A stretch of 64,000 nt of DNA, taken from NCBI GenBank assembly GCA_023213395.1, contig CM041465.1:203739741-203803740 (forward strand). Direction: 5' to 3'. A program made the position numbers and the translations under genes. The stretch is from Cycas panzhihuaensis. Its lineage: Eukaryota > Cycadophyta. The notes beneath the pieces were generated by a model. That model was given only the letters and a program-made list of their open reading frames with translations. It had not been told where the DNA came from and searched no databases. Positions 1-11,217 of this stretch are shown one piece after another (position 1 is the first letter of the stretch; every line of letters starts with the position of its first letter).

Positions 1-316
1 AGAAATCCCCTCTCTCATGTTTCTCAACATCTGAATTGGCTAGGAATTTCTCCCAGTTAACCCTGTCATTCGTTCCCCAATGCCAGCTTGGACAATATGA
101 AATATTTGCTTTTGTAAGCAGCTTAAAACCAAAGTCATCCTTGTGACACTGCTCCTGTGTTTGCACCATGTCATTTATAGGGCATCGTCCTGTTCTCCAT
201 CTATGTCCTTTCCTACCTTCCAAGAATTGAGGACAGTTGGTTACATTGCTGTTATATAAATTTTTCAGATTTAAATCGGTCGGTGCTATCAACCTCGGAT
301 ATGTTGTAATTGCATT
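1..316 (-). CDS. Putative host-gene exon, partial (runs off left edge)
   Basis: Read on the minus strand from 316 down to 1 there are 105 codons without a stop. The exon has no ATG of its own, so I infer an internal exon. A possible 3' splice site (TAG) lies at 319-317, just before an otherwise in-frame stop. The translation looks protein-like and unlike any retroelement: NCPQF near codon 33, then KGHRWRTGRCP, KDDFGF and YCPSWHWGTN, with four Cys and four Trp in a short span. The Cys/Trp-rich pattern suggests a folded, possibly secreted or lumenal domain, but I do not recognise the family and assign no function. The exon continues beyond base 1, so its 5' splice site is not visible. It is the best candidate for a non-transposon gene in the window. 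Confidence 0.45.
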
Positions 317-1223
317 CTACCTATGGTTCCTCAAAGCACAACTTTTCAAATTGCAACATGCCTGTTTGCTTGCAAAGCTATGACGAAACAATGAGAAGTA
401 GAAAAATCAAAAGAATTTATGTCCAGAAACTGTAATGCAACATGATTTAGATAATATGGCATTCAAAACACTGTTTCCAATCTGTATTTGTGCTGCTTAT
501 TTGCTTTTAGAGTAAAATAGAATGACATTTTTCAATAGACTAACTTGTTACATAACCAATAGCTAAAATTTGGATGCCCTTTCTTGTCTATTGGATTTCT
601 TCAGCATGTCTCCAAGGAAGGGAACTTGACGCAATCATTTTGAAACAACTCCGAATAGAATATAACAGGAATGCTTGGCAAGTAGACGTGTGTTTTCTAA
701 GGTGTGCACAAAAATCTTGGAATCTTGTCATGTCAAACCAGGGAACACAGACTTTGAATGGCAGAATACAATATATATTTCCAATTACTGAACCCTAAAT
801 GCAAGGATGAATTACCTAACTGTCTGATCAAATTGCCTTCAAGTGGTTCCAGGACCTACAATTGCGTCACCAATTCCTTCCAAGCCATATGAACGATCTG
901 GAAAGATCAAAATATGCAAAACAAACCCTACTCTAATGAAGAAAACTTGAATCATGTGCTCACACTTGCAGACTGCACAACATACCACCCTTTTCCTAAA
1001 TTAACAAGTTTGGGGGATTGATCATAACCCAGTCACAAGTTAACCCTTGGAGGTGGACAAATCCTTCTTTGTGTTTTTATTCATATGAAAAAGTCATATA
1101 CATGTACAGCCATTGGCCAATTGCCAAGTAGTTTAGAACATCAACCAACTAATAACTAACACCTAATCATTTCATTTAAGTGGTGGTTGACTTTAAAACT
1201 TTGCCCAAAATAAAAGCAGACTT
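317..1223. other. No gene recognised
   Basis: AT-rich sequence next to the putative exon. A 74-codon plus-strand ORF at 574-798 has no recognisable domain. If 1-316 is an exon, this stretch would be intron upstream of it on the minus strand. Confidence 0.4.
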
Positions 1224-2263
1224 TACCTTCACCTCGAGATGAAGGTACCCATTACCTTCCTCAACAGGTGAAGGTAAGGGCTACCTTCATTGCCAGTTGA
1301 AAATATCTACAAAGTGACTTCAATAACTCATAATTTGACTCTAGAACTTCATCAGTCACACTAAAATGATCCAAAAGGGGCCATTGCATTATGCCCGACC
1401 ATTGTCCCAAAATTATATCAGATTTGAGGCATTTCAAGCCAATACAGGACAAATTACATAGAAAATGGAACAAAAACAAGTACAAAATGGGTCGGAAATG
1501 GAGTTGTCTCAAAGGCCTATTATTTTCCCCCCTCTTGTCCTTCATTCATCTAGGATGTCTAAATTATTTTCTGCTTTCCTTTAGCTTCTCGAGAAAGTTG
1601 CTTCTTGGCATTCTGTTGACTAGTACTTGTCTGGAATTCTTTGCAAAGATCCACCTTATGTTTAGATTTTGCTTCCTGTTCCAGAATTGGCTCACCCAAC
1701 CAATCATCATCAGCATCAAACCAATGAGCATTAGGATAGGAAGTGCATACAAGATAGGTGGTCGATACATCATGCCAATCCATTGGGTCTGGAACTTCCC
1801 CTGACAAGGCCTTGAGCCTATTTCTCACTACTTTCTCCAAACTATCCCACATCTACTGCTTATCCAATGCCTAGTTGTGAAGAATTTGTTGTTGGTTGTT
1901 ATCATACATTTGTTGTTGCTCCTCATCCTACATCAAGCCTTGATGGAGTGTGAGGACTTGATCGCCACTCTTTGGATTTGGTCTCAACCTCTAAGGTGCT
2001 TGGTCTTCTTTCTTCCCATGATCCACCAAACTCTCTTTTCTTTTAATTTCTACCCTCTGTGCAGACCTTAGAACTCTCAAATGTACATGCCCAAATAGAA
2101 TGTTCGAATTTCCATCTATGGGACCATGGAAATCTCCTCCCAAGAACATCTCGACTAACAAATCATGATCCTCCTCATCACTGTGCGCGCCTTTATCATG
2201 CTTATATAGAATACAAAGAGAAAGACACACACATTGGGGTAAATTCATCCAGAATATTTTCAT
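1224..2263 (-). pseudogene. Degenerate ORF, probably gypsy Gag-related
   Basis: On the minus strand a frame can be followed from 2263 to about 1559 with about four in-frame stops (codons reading MKIFWMNLPQ, then a Q-rich stretch, then DPMDWHDVSTTYLVCTSYPN and a Lys/Gln-rich tail). I do not recognise the first part. Downstream, at 1224-1280, lies a two-unit repeat built on TACCTTCACCT/AGATGAAGGTA arms. It matches a repeat in the Gag/linker region of Gypsy-4 at 33647-33700, where it encodes PSPV-type peptides. I infer a second fragment of a Gypsy-4-like element; an unrelated decayed gene remains possible. Confidence 0.3.
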
Positions 2264-2929
2264 TCAAAACATGGCACTGCGTCTGGTCCTCTCACAACCA
2301 GACGCCAAAACAAGATCTGAAGGGCTGCCTCACACGTGGCACAGCTCTATTACAAGGACATATAAGCAAATTGAATCATATTCCGCACATTGCGGTTCTC
2401 ACTTTTATATCCATTTTATGGACGTTACATAACTGCTTCAAAGTAAGTTACTTCTTCTAATCATCATGGTCCGCCACGCCCATGCACTCCCCGCCTGAAT
2501 AGCACTGGTAGCATCATGCAGCCGTGAGCGATCACTGCAGCAGAAAGGGCCTCCAGCCTGTGAGCCCACCGCAGTCAGAGTAGCCACCGCACTGCGAAAG
2601 GGCCACCGCAGCTGTAGTAGTTCAATGTACTGTAGTAGTTCAGAGCGACTGTAGTAGTTCCATAGCAGTCGTAGTAGCCTTGTAGCAGCTCCGTAGCAGT
2701 CCTATAGCAATCATAGCAGTCCTGTAGTAGTTGTAGTAGCAAAATCAACTACACACAATCACAAATTTCTCAGATATTCAAAAGAATCCCAAAACTTGGC
2801 AATAATGAGGCAAGTAGTTTTGAAGGATCTCAACCTTAATTCCATCAGTCTTTCCAAGTACATAAGGCTATGAGTATGTGGGGGCGGTCTACAATCTTAC
2901 ATCAAGGCCATCAATTAAAGAGTTGTGTG
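2264..2929. other. Non-coding stretch with simple-sequence region
   Basis: No coding feature seen. The segment carries a GC-richer block at about 2465-2600 and the GTAGTAGTT-type repeat listed separately. It may be the 3' untranslated or LTR part of the Gypsy-4 remnant, but no LTR pair was found. Confidence 0.35.
2605..2745. repeat. Degenerate GTAGTAG / GTAGCAG trinucleotide-like repeat
   Basis: Units such as ctgtagtagttc, gcagtcgtagtag and gtagcagtcc recur about a dozen times with drift, a decayed compound microsatellite based on GTA/GCA. Confidence 0.75.
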
Positions 2930-4024
2930 TGAAATAACATGTTCTCTATCCTCTACTATATGTTTTGCAAAAGAAAAAACATCGTTCACCACATCCAATT
3001 GGCTCCTCAAAGCTTTTATCTCTTTGCCCACTTCAAAATGAGAGCTTGCATTTTCTCTAGCTTCTCTTTCTATACTTCTACTAACATTTCATCTTGGTCC
3101 TTTATTGTCTTATGGGCTACAATTAACTCGTCTTCCTTTACCTTCATTTGCTTACGGAGGTCATTTAACTCTTGCTACATTTTTGCCATTTCCTCTTTTT
3201 GTTTAGCATTTTCCTCCCACAATGCTTTATAAGAGACCTCTTGAATTTGACCTTTCTTCTGAGGCTCCCATCCCCCTTTACAAGGTTTACAAGCTGTTGA
3301 ATCAGTTGGATGCGAGATGATGACAATTTGAGGATATGCTAAAGCAACCCTTGCTTTGATGTTCGAGACCATAGAATGAAGGAGAGCAAGAATATTTACC
3401 TTCCTACTTTCTTTCTAGCAATGTAGGATCCATAAATGCAAGGTGTACACATAAGAGGAGTGCTCTCTAACAAATCTATGTGTATAGATGATATAGGCAA
3501 GACTCCTCTAGGGTTCTGCCAACTCAAAAGGTAGGAAACCCTTCTCGGGGACTAATCCCTTTTAATTTTTCGTTCTCAACAAAAAATGATACCAATTTTA
3601 AAAGTTCTTCTTTAGTACCTTTGTTTGTCCACGATTCGCCTTCTTCTAGAATGTCTAGTGCTTGCTTGATCAACATTGGAGTGAATTTGACTACCTTCCC
3701 TTACATCTTGACTTTTTTAGCTTCACAACTCCTCACGAAGCCACTTACTTCCTTTAAACTATAAAATGGGTGACTCCCATAGCATAAAGAAAAAATTCCA
3801 CATTGCTTCAATGCCACTTCAAGCACTAGATCCTTGTCAATCATGCCCTTGGAGTTGCGTTCTCTCCTCACTGATAGAATCCTCTTCTAGTCTTCTTGTT
3901 GAACTCCATTTGAAATGCGTCTTCCTCCTAAAATAGTTGCCTTCTTTTGGATTGTTGAGGCTTCTTGTACTCTTCTTCTCTTGCTTTGTTCCCCTACTTG
4001 CAATGATTCTACTGCAACCCCTTT
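2930..4024 (-). pseudogene. Gypsy-4 accessory ORF, C-terminal part (split by Copia-1)
   Basis: The minus strand from 4024 to about 2930 reads as a decayed protein. A basic stretch (QSKRRRVQEA) comes first. A globular part follows with KVVKFTPMLIKQALDILEE and then GES. A long heptad-like, Lys/Glu-rich coiled coil (KALWEENAKQKEEMAKM, then LNDLRKQMKVKEDE) ends it. There are several stops and at least one frame change. The layout of globular domain then coiled coil, and the K(V/I)K(F/L)xxxxI...EGE pattern, match the accessory ORF after pol in Gypsy-3 at 22161-23057. This resembles plant 'transposon protein' domains found after integrase in Athila/Ogre-type elements. I infer a shared env-position protein of unknown function. 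The N-terminal part lies at 29681-29905, and ggttt is duplicated at the break. Confidence 0.45.
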
Positions 4025-4029
4025 GGTTT

Positions 4030-4239
4030 TGTTGGAAAATAGAACTGAATTATTCATAGATTTGATATGAGAGATGCATTGTCTTAAATACAAGTTCTTT
4101 ACATAACCGATACATACACAAATGACAACTGTCAACATGAGCGACGAGTATCAGAAAAATACAAAGAGGGAACAATGACACCTAATCCTCAGACTACTTG
4201 AAGTTTTCTAACTTAGGATAAAACATTAATATTCTAACA
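4030..4239 (-). repeat. Copia-1 3' LTR
   Basis: A 210-bp LTR, clearly matching 29466-29675. It begins TGTTAGAATATTAATG on the minus strand and is preceded by a purine tract. It is flanked by one copy of the ggttt TSD at 4025-4029. Confidence 0.95.
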
Positions 4240-4539
4240 CCCTCCCTTAATGTTTTATCCTTTGTTTCTCATTCTAAGTAGATCCCTGAAGTATTGAAAC
4301 TTGTCCTTTGGTAGAGGTTTTTTAAGGATGTCTACAACTTGTTGATCATTGTTGTAATACTGCAAATCAATTTCCTTATTCTGGACCTTATCTCTAATGA
4401 AGTGGTGATGAACTTCTATATGTTTGGTCCTTGCATAAAAAACTAGATTCTTTATAAGTTTGATTACACTTTGGTTGTCACAATAGATTGTGGTTCCCTT
4501 TTACAACCTTGATTTAGATCATTTAAGAGTCGCCTCAGC

Positions 4540-5362
4540 TAGATTGCTTCACAAGTTGTACTTACAGCAACCTTGTATTCTGCTTCTATTGAGGATAAGC
4601 CTACTATTGGCTGTTTTTTACTACATCATAATATTACAGCTGCTCCAAGACTAAAATAGTAACCAAATGTTGATTTTCTTTCTTGAGATTCACCTACCCA
4701 ATTAGAATCAATGTATTCCATTAATCCCAGTTCATTTGTCATGGTGTATTGTAGTCCAAAAATTACAGTGCTTTTGATATATCTCAAAATTCTCTTTGCG
4801 GCATTCCAATGAACAATTTTTGGATTATGCATAAATCTAGAAATAGCTCCAATAGAGAAGGAGATATATGGTCGAGTGGTTGTTAAGTAAATGAGACTTC
4901 CCACAAGTTGTCTAAAGAGGGTCTCATTTACTTCTTGTTGCTTGCTTTCATTAAAAGTTAAAACACAGCGTGCCTCCATTGGAGTAGCACATGGATTGCA
5001 TTCCTCCATTTTGAATCTTTTAGCAAAATTTTAGCATATTTGTATTGTAAGATGAAGATTCCACTTTCTGCTTGATCAACTTTTATGCCTAAATAGTAAT
5101 GAAGTGCACCCATGTCAGTCATTTCAAATTTCTTCTCTATTTGTGCTTTTATCTAACAGATAGTTTCTTGGTCATCACTTGTGACAATTAATCCATCTAC
5201 ATACACCACAATTATAGTGATCAAGCCCTTTTGCATTTTATATAAACTTGGATCAACTTCACTCCTTTTAAAACCTCCTTTTTGAAGATGTTGATCTAAT
5301 TTGGTATACCAAGCTCTTGGTGCCTGTTTTAGGCCATATAGAGCCTTTTTCAGTCTACACAC
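4540..5362 (-). pseudogene. Copia-1 RT (C-terminal half) and RNase H
   Basis: Minus-strand peptides show the copia RT signature CRLKKALYGLKQAPRAWY at the start, then VVYVDGLIVT where the YVDD active site should be. Here the second aspartate is replaced by glycine (YVDG). A second piece (ORF 4626-5009) carries ETLFRQLVGSLIYL...RPYISFSIGAISRFM, the connection into RNase H, ending near LGAAVIL. The C-terminal RNase H is further decayed to about 4540. The upstream RT half is absent: at about 5363 the sequence switches to Copia-2. The loss of YVDD and the stops make it non-functional. Confidence 0.9.
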
Positions 5363-5370
5363 TAGATCGT

Positions 5371-5481
5371 TAGTTGTCGGGTGACATCGTCAAACCCAAG
5401 ACAATTTATAACAATTGCTCTTTATGATCCATATAAAGCCTTCTTCTCCTGAAGTCACACTTTCTCTTTATGATCCAGTGG
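5371..5481 (-). pseudogene. Copia-2 Gag fragment, downstream piece
   Basis: This continues the frame of the piece at 11218-11338 across the Gypsy-1 target site. It reads PLDHKEKV, stop, LQEKKALYGS, stop, RAIVINCLGFDDVTRQLTI, in line with copia UBN2-type Gag. It has two in-frame stops before the break. The stretch at 5374-5410 also matches 12550-12590 in inverted orientation. Confidence 0.6.
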
Positions 5482-5486
5482 AATCG

Positions 5487-6102
5487 TGTAGCACCCCAAA
5501 ATATGGTCAAAGTTATAGCATATAAGCATTCAAATGATAGGCCTCTGAACGACGATTCCAACGGTTCAGACGAAAGTCAATTCCGACATCCCTATCAAAA
5601 GTTATGACCATTTAAAGATAGCCTGCCAGTTTTTTGAGAAGTCAGAGCCGACTTCTCATGATTATGTTGAGCGACTCCTCGCCCTGGCCGACTTCATTTT
5701 GTCCCAGTTTATGCGCCTATATATAGGGACTTTGAGATCATTCGAAATTATCCATTCGTGAAGCTCTCTTCTCTTCATTTTCGGCCTCAAGGCAAGCGCA
5801 GATTTTCGGCCTTAGGGCTGCAATTTCTGGGAGGATCCCCGCCTCGAAGGGTTTGGCGATTGTGGCAGGCAGTACAGGTACTCTGTTAGAACTCTACTTA
5901 CAATTTGTGCATCCTTGTATCGTATTTTGTGTTTAAACTGCAATTGAAGATATACTTTAGGATCAAAAGGTGTTTGCCATTTGTGAATTCGATCTATTTG
6001 GGTTTAGCATTTGTGGACTTTTTTCTCTATTATTGTTCTGTGTCTGTGAATTCGCCCTACTCTCCTCTATTTTCTGTCCAATTGGGTAAAGGACTCGCTA
6101 CA
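5487..6102 (+). repeat. Gypsy-1 5' LTR
   Basis: A 616-bp LTR. A TATA box (CTATATATAG, about 5718-5726) gives a likely U3/R position. The PBS TGGTATCAGAGC follows at 6105. TSD aatcg precedes. Confidence 0.95.
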
Positions 6103-6237
6103 AGTGGTATCAGAGCTTTGTTCCGAAGCGGGAAATTTTCACGAGGGGAAGGAAATTTTGACCCACCCTCCCACCCTAGCAATTCAGAAAGGACCAAGAC
6201 GGAATTAAGATCCAGAAAAATCAGCCCACAAAACAAA

Positions 6238-7186
6238 ATGCCGAGGTCCCATAACTCAGAAGAACAAGCAGTAGAAACCTTGACAAATGGTCATGGAAGA
6301 ACTTTCACAACAAATTAGGAACTTAAACGGAAGATTGGATAAACAAGAGATAGCTCATCCGAAATGTAATGTGATTCGGATCAAGAAGCAGATCGGGGAA
6401 CCCGTATATGTGTTTAAGGAAGGAATTGTTTTTCAAATGAAGAAATGTAAATCAAGGAGGACCAAAGATCGCATTAGAAAAATTTGATCCAGAAAAAACA
6501 CGGGACATAAGAGCATGGCTACTTCAAATGGAAACATACTTAAAGAAACAAAACACCAAGCATAGATATGGTGCCCATTGCCTCCTTACATCTCTATGGA
6601 CGAGCTTTGAATTGGTATTATTGGTGGAAAAAGATGCAAGGACCTCAGCAAGAGGAATGGAGAAATTTCAGAATAGCTATCATCAACCAATATGAAGACT
6701 CTTGGTCTATGAATTACTTCAAGACATTGACAAGATCTAGCAGATGTGATCGATCATGAATATACGGAACAATTCCAAATGTTACAATGTATGGTTACAT
6801 CAAACATTCCTCGTGAATGTCTAAGGAGACATATATAAGTGGGCTCAAGGCCCCCATCGATTCCGGTATTAGCACAAAGAACATGGAGCATTAGAAGACA
6901 TCATAAACCATGCTCGATGTGTCAAGCCGAACTTAAAGAAACCAGCCTACCTTCGCATGTAGAACGGATTTTGCTCCACCATCTAACACGAACCGCAGAG
7001 GTCGAGTTAAATCAGACGCTCCACTTGCAATCAAGAATACAACGGAAAACTCCACGCGACAAGAACACATACGTAAAGGTACTTGTTTCAAATGCGAGGA
7101 GGAAATGGAATCGAGAGCACCAATGTCCGGAAAGAAGGTATTTATCTTTGAATAATGAAGAACCGGAGATACCGAACAAGCAGTAA
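6238..7186 (+). pseudogene. Gypsy-1 Gag, frameshifted
   Basis: The likely start is the ATG at 6238 (MPRSHNSEEQAV). The frame then changes to that of 6287 (MEELSQQIRNLNGRLDKQE, a short coiled coil). The capsid-like part around 6500-6760 carries SLHLYGRALNWYYWWKKM and later WRNFRIAIINQYED, the usual chromovirus Gag signature. A zinc knuckle of the chromovirus type (C-x2-C...W-x3-H-x-C) lies at about 7090-7130 but is split by a frame change. The protein would form the virus-like particle and bind element RNA. Several frameshifts mean no full Gag can be made. Confidence 0.85.
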
Positions 7187-7309
7187 GAAGATACGGCCCT
7201 GCATCAAGAAGATAACAATGAATGTGACGAAGTTGAACTAGATGAACTACTAGAAATCAATACAGAAAATGTTCAAATATCTTTGCAAGCCATAACAGGT
7301 CAAAGCACG

Positions 7310-7690
7310 GCACCTCAAACACTACGATTTGAAGGGATCTTTGAAAGGAGCCCCAATAGCGGTGTTAGTGGATAGTGGGAGAATGCATAATTTTATCAAC
7401 AGACCAACAGCCCAAAAGCTGGGAATCAAGGTGGAACCATTAAAACCTTCGTGTCTCAATTGCTAACGGGAAGACGGCACCTTGTGGAGGATTCTGCAGA
7501 AACATCAACCTGAAAATTGGTGAGTACCCGCTGACATGCAATATGTTTGCAATGTAGATAGGAGGCGTTGATATAGTCCTAGGGGTACAGTGGTTACAAA
7601 CCTTAGGAAATATAGTCACCAACTACATGACCAGAGTCATGCTTCTGAATAAATGGCACCGAATACATACTACGGGGACCTAAATATCCA
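7310..7690 (+). pseudogene. Gypsy-1 aspartic protease
   Basis: The frame around 7340-7440 reads LKGAPIAVLVDSGRMHNFIN, the retropepsin active-site region with an intact DSG at about 7371-7379. Downstream GGVDIVLGVQWLQTLG (7560-7610) marks the C-terminal ILG-like element. The frame shifts at about 7440. This domain would cleave the Gag-Pol polyprotein. It is one of only two protease domains in the window with the catalytic triad unchanged. Confidence 0.85.
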
Positions 7691-7702
7691 CCGACACAAT
7701 TA

Positions 7703-9030
7703 GTGTCATCTCATAGAATGGAAAGAATCATGCGGAAGAAAGCACCCACATACATAGTGTCATGCCACAAGATAGAAATCCAAGAAATTCCAACGGAAAT
7801 ACATTACATCTTGGACGAATATAAACAAGTATTCGAAGAACCAAAAGGATTACCGCCAAGAAGAGAAATTCAAAGACGATTGATTTAATTCTAGGAGCAA
7901 AGACCAAGTGAACATAAGGCCATACAGGCATCCATACCACATGAGGAAAGAGATCAAGAACATAACTAGAGAATTACTTGCACACGGCCATATTCAGACT
8001 AGCATAAGCCCGTTTGCATCCCCAAAGGGTGGTTAGCCCTAAGAAAGATGGCACAATCGATGTGCGAGATTACAGGTGGGATTGAACAAGTTGATCAGAA
8101 AAATAGATATCCTATCCCTGTGGATCGATGACCTACTAGACGAAATACATGGAGCGCAATACTTCTCCAAGATAGACCTCCGATCGTTACCATCAAATTC
8201 GGGTAAAAGAGGGGACGCCCACAAGACAAAGATTCAACTCATGAGGGACTGCTCAATTCAAAGTGATGCCATTTGGTCTAACCAACGCCCAAAGAACATT
8301 CCAGTTACTATGAACTCCACATTCAAGGAATGTTTGAGGAAATTCGTACTAATCTTTTTTGATGATATCCTCATTTACAGCAAAACATGGAGAGAACATT
8401 TGGAACACATGAGATTAGCCCTAGAAATTTTAGCAAAAGGTTTATTCTTTGCAAACAAGAAAAATGCTCTTTGGCCAACAGGAACTCGAATACCTCGGTC
8501 ATATCATTACTCCAAACGGAATCAAGGTCGACCCCAAGAAGGTCCAAGCAATAATAGAATGGCCAGCACCAAAGAATGTCACGGAGTTCGTAGCTTCCTA
8601 GGAGCAAATGATACCTCAGAAATTCATAAGAGGATATGCTAACATAGCACCCACTTACAGATCTAACAAAAAAGGATGCTTTCACATGGAACGAAATGGC
8701 CAACAAAGCCTTTGAAGAACTAAAAAGCGCAATGGTAAGAGCCCCGGTTTTAGCAGTCCTGCACTTCTCAAAACCATTCATCTTGGAATGCGATGCTTGT
8801 GGTTTGGCATAGGAGCCGTCCTATTACAAGACGAAAGACCGATAGCGTACGAGAGCAGGAAATTGAATAACAGAGAAAAGTTAAAGCCCATCTATGATAA
8901 GGAGATGCTAGCCATAATGCACGCGATCAACTAGTGGAGAGTATTTACTAGGCAGTTCCTTCCAGGTATGAACGGACCACGACAGCCTCAAATACTTCTT
9001 AAATCAGAAGACACCATCGATTTAACAACA
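7703..9030 (+). pseudogene. Gypsy-1 reverse transcriptase and RNase H
   Basis: The lead-in to RT (VFEEPKGLPPRRE) is at about 7830-7870. RT follows with DDLLDEIHGAQYFSKIDLRS (about 8128-8187) and the active site FFDDILIYS (about 8353-8379), where FFDD replaces YxDD. Thumb/connection and RNase H follow to 9030 (FILECDA near 8780). Frame changes occur near 8105, 8190 and 8470, and the conserved NRYPIP motif is disrupted by one. In intact form it would copy the RNA from a Met-tRNA primer. Confidence 0.85.
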
Positions 9031-9037
9031 AAAGTGG

Positions 9038-10577
9038 GTGAGCAAATTACAAACATTCGATTTCTCCATTGTGTACAAAAAGGGCAAAGATAATGTCATA
9101 GCGAACGCTCTCTCAAGAATTCCAGAAGAAACTCACGCGAAACCAGCACTACATACAATATCAGTGGCTACTCCAGCCTGGCATGAGACATTAAAGAAGG
9201 AATACGACAACGATCCGAAGTATAAACAATTGATCGACAAAGTAAGGAAGGACAAAACTGGCTCATATGAGATACAACAGGGAATAATACTCAGGAAAGG
9301 AAAAATTTGCATCCCTAGAAGATCAGGGCTAAAGGAGATAATATTACAAGAAGGCCATTCCACACCGATAGCAGGTCACACAGGGATTGACAAGACATAC
9401 AGGAAGATAAGAGCTTCATTTTATTGGAAAGGATTGAAAACAGACGATCAAAAATTCGTGGCAGAATGTGATACCTGTCAACGAAACAGGATCGAATGCA
9501 TAAAATGCTGGTTACTCCAACGCCAACGCCGTAACAAAATGGGATGAAATATCCATGGATTTTATAACCGATTACCTTGCTCGAAGGAAAGGACGCACTC
9601 GGGTCATCATAGATCGACTCACCAAATATGGCCACTTCAGAGGACTAAAATCGATGGCTAAGGCTAGCGACGTGGCAGAACTATATATGAAGGAGATCCA
9701 TAGGTTGCATGGTTTTCCTAAAGCAATTGTAAGTGACCGTGACCCAAAATTTACTAGTAAATTTTGGCAGGATCTATTCAAAATTGCAAGCACGAAACTC
9801 AAGATGAGCACATCATACCATCCTCAGACGGATGGGCAAACAGAGATTGTCAACAAATGCTTAGAAGGATACTTGAGAAACTTACGCGCCGACAAACAAA
9901 AGCAATGGCATCAATGGTTACATTTAGCAGAATGGTGGTACAACACCACATATCATTCTTCAACAAAAATGACACCTTTCCAGGCTTTGTATGGCTATAT
10001 GCCACCATCATTATTAACCTGGAATAGACCTTCACGGGTCCAGCAGAAGAACATCGGAAGCAAATGGAGGAAACCATCAGTAAATTGAAGGATAACCTAG
10101 CAATTGCACAAAACAGAATGAAACAACAGGCCGATCTAAAACGCTCGAAACGACAATTTGAAGTAGGAGATTGGGTCTTTACGCCTTCAACCATACAAAC
10201 AGATGTCCTTACGTAAAAGAAACAATCAAAAACTAGCACCTAGATACTTTGGTCCTTACAAAATCACTTCCAAAGTAGGTGAAGTCGCCTACCAGTTAGA
10301 ACTCCCAGAAAACACAAAAATTCATAATGTTTTCCATGTATCCTGTCTAAAGAAGAAAATTGGGGAAAAGATCGCGCTCAATCCAACATACCAGAGCTCG
10401 ATGAGGAAGGAAAGATGACCCTAGAACCTGAAGGAATCTTACAATCCCGCACCCGATCTCTTAGGTCCAGACAGATCAAAGAGCATCTCATCAAATGGAA
10501 GAACTTGGATATTGAAGACTCCACTTGGGAAAATGATGAATGGTTAAAACAATTTCCGAACCTGCCAGTGCTTTGAG
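9038..10577 (+). pseudogene. Gypsy-1 integrase with C-terminal chromodomain
   Basis: The ORF at 9038-9547 covers the end of RNase H (YKKGKDNVIANALSR) and the HHCC zinc finger (GHSTPIAGHTG...CDTCQ). The ORF at 9555-10088 carries the catalytic core: D in SMDFITDYL (about 9555), D in VSDRDPKFTSKFW (about 9733) and E in TDGQTEIVNKCLEGYL (about 9830-9875). The C-terminal part (10203-10418) has the GPYKI...KIHNVFHVSCLK module. The last segment to 10577 has EHLIKWKNLDIEDSTWEND, a chromodomain signature that would steer integration to modified histones. Three frame changes separate the pieces. Confidence 0.9.
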
Positions 10578-10607
10578 GGCAAAGCACAATTTCAAGGGGA
10601 GGGGACT

Positions 10608-11212
10608 TGTAGCACCCCAAAATATGGTCAAAGTTATAGCATATGAGCATTCAAATGATAGGCCTCTGAACGACGATTCCAACGGTTCAGACGAAAGTCA
10701 ATTCCGACATCCCTATCAAAAGTTATGACCATTTAAAGATAGCACGCTTTTTGAGAAGTCAGAGCCGAATTCTCATGATTATGTTGAGCGAAATCCTCCT
10801 TGCCCTGGCCGACTTCATTTTGTCCCAGTTTATGCGCCTATATATAGGGACTTTGAGATCATTCGAAATTATCCATTCGTGAAGCTCTCTTCTCTTCATT
10901 TTCGGCCTCAAGGCAAGTGCAGATTTTCGGCCTTAGGGCTGCACTGGGAGGATCCCCTCGAAGGGTTTGGCGATTGTGGCAGCAAGACAGTACTGTTGGA
11001 ACTCTACTTACAATTTGTGCATCCTTGTATCGTATTTTGTGTTTAAACTGCAATTGAAGATATACTTTAGGATCAAAAGGTGTTTGCCATTTGTGAATTC
11101 GATCTATTTGGGTTTAGCATTTGTGGACTTTTTTCTCTATTATTGTTCTGTGTCTGTGAATTCGCCCTACTCTGCTCTATTTTCTGTCCAATTGGGTAAA
11201 GGACTCGCTACA
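10608..11212 (+). repeat. Gypsy-1 3' LTR
   Basis: A 605-bp copy of 5487-6102, preceded by a purine tract at about 10595-10607. TSD aatcg follows. Most differences from the 5' copy are short indels around 140-210 and 390-410 of the LTR. Confidence 0.95.
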
Positions 11213-11217
11213 AATCG

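Larger units (their letters stand above)
5487..11212 (+). mobile_element. Gypsy-1: chromovirus (Ty3/gypsy), inserted in Copia-2
   Basis: LTRs at 5487-6102 and 10608-11212 begin TGTAGCACCCC and end CTCGCTACA. The TSD aatcg is at 5482-5486 and 11213-11217. The PBS TGGTATCAGAGC starts 2 nt after the 5' LTR (6105-6116), and the polypurine tract AAGGGGAGGGGACT ends at 10607. The body order is gag, protease, RT, RNase H, integrase, C-terminal chromodomain, so it is a chromovirus. The LTRs are very similar by eye, differing mainly by small indels, yet the coding region has many frameshifts and stops. Confidence 0.95.

Noticed and set aside
8371-8781. 136-codon minus-strand ORF in Gypsy-1
   Set aside because: Antisense shadow of RT; no motif.
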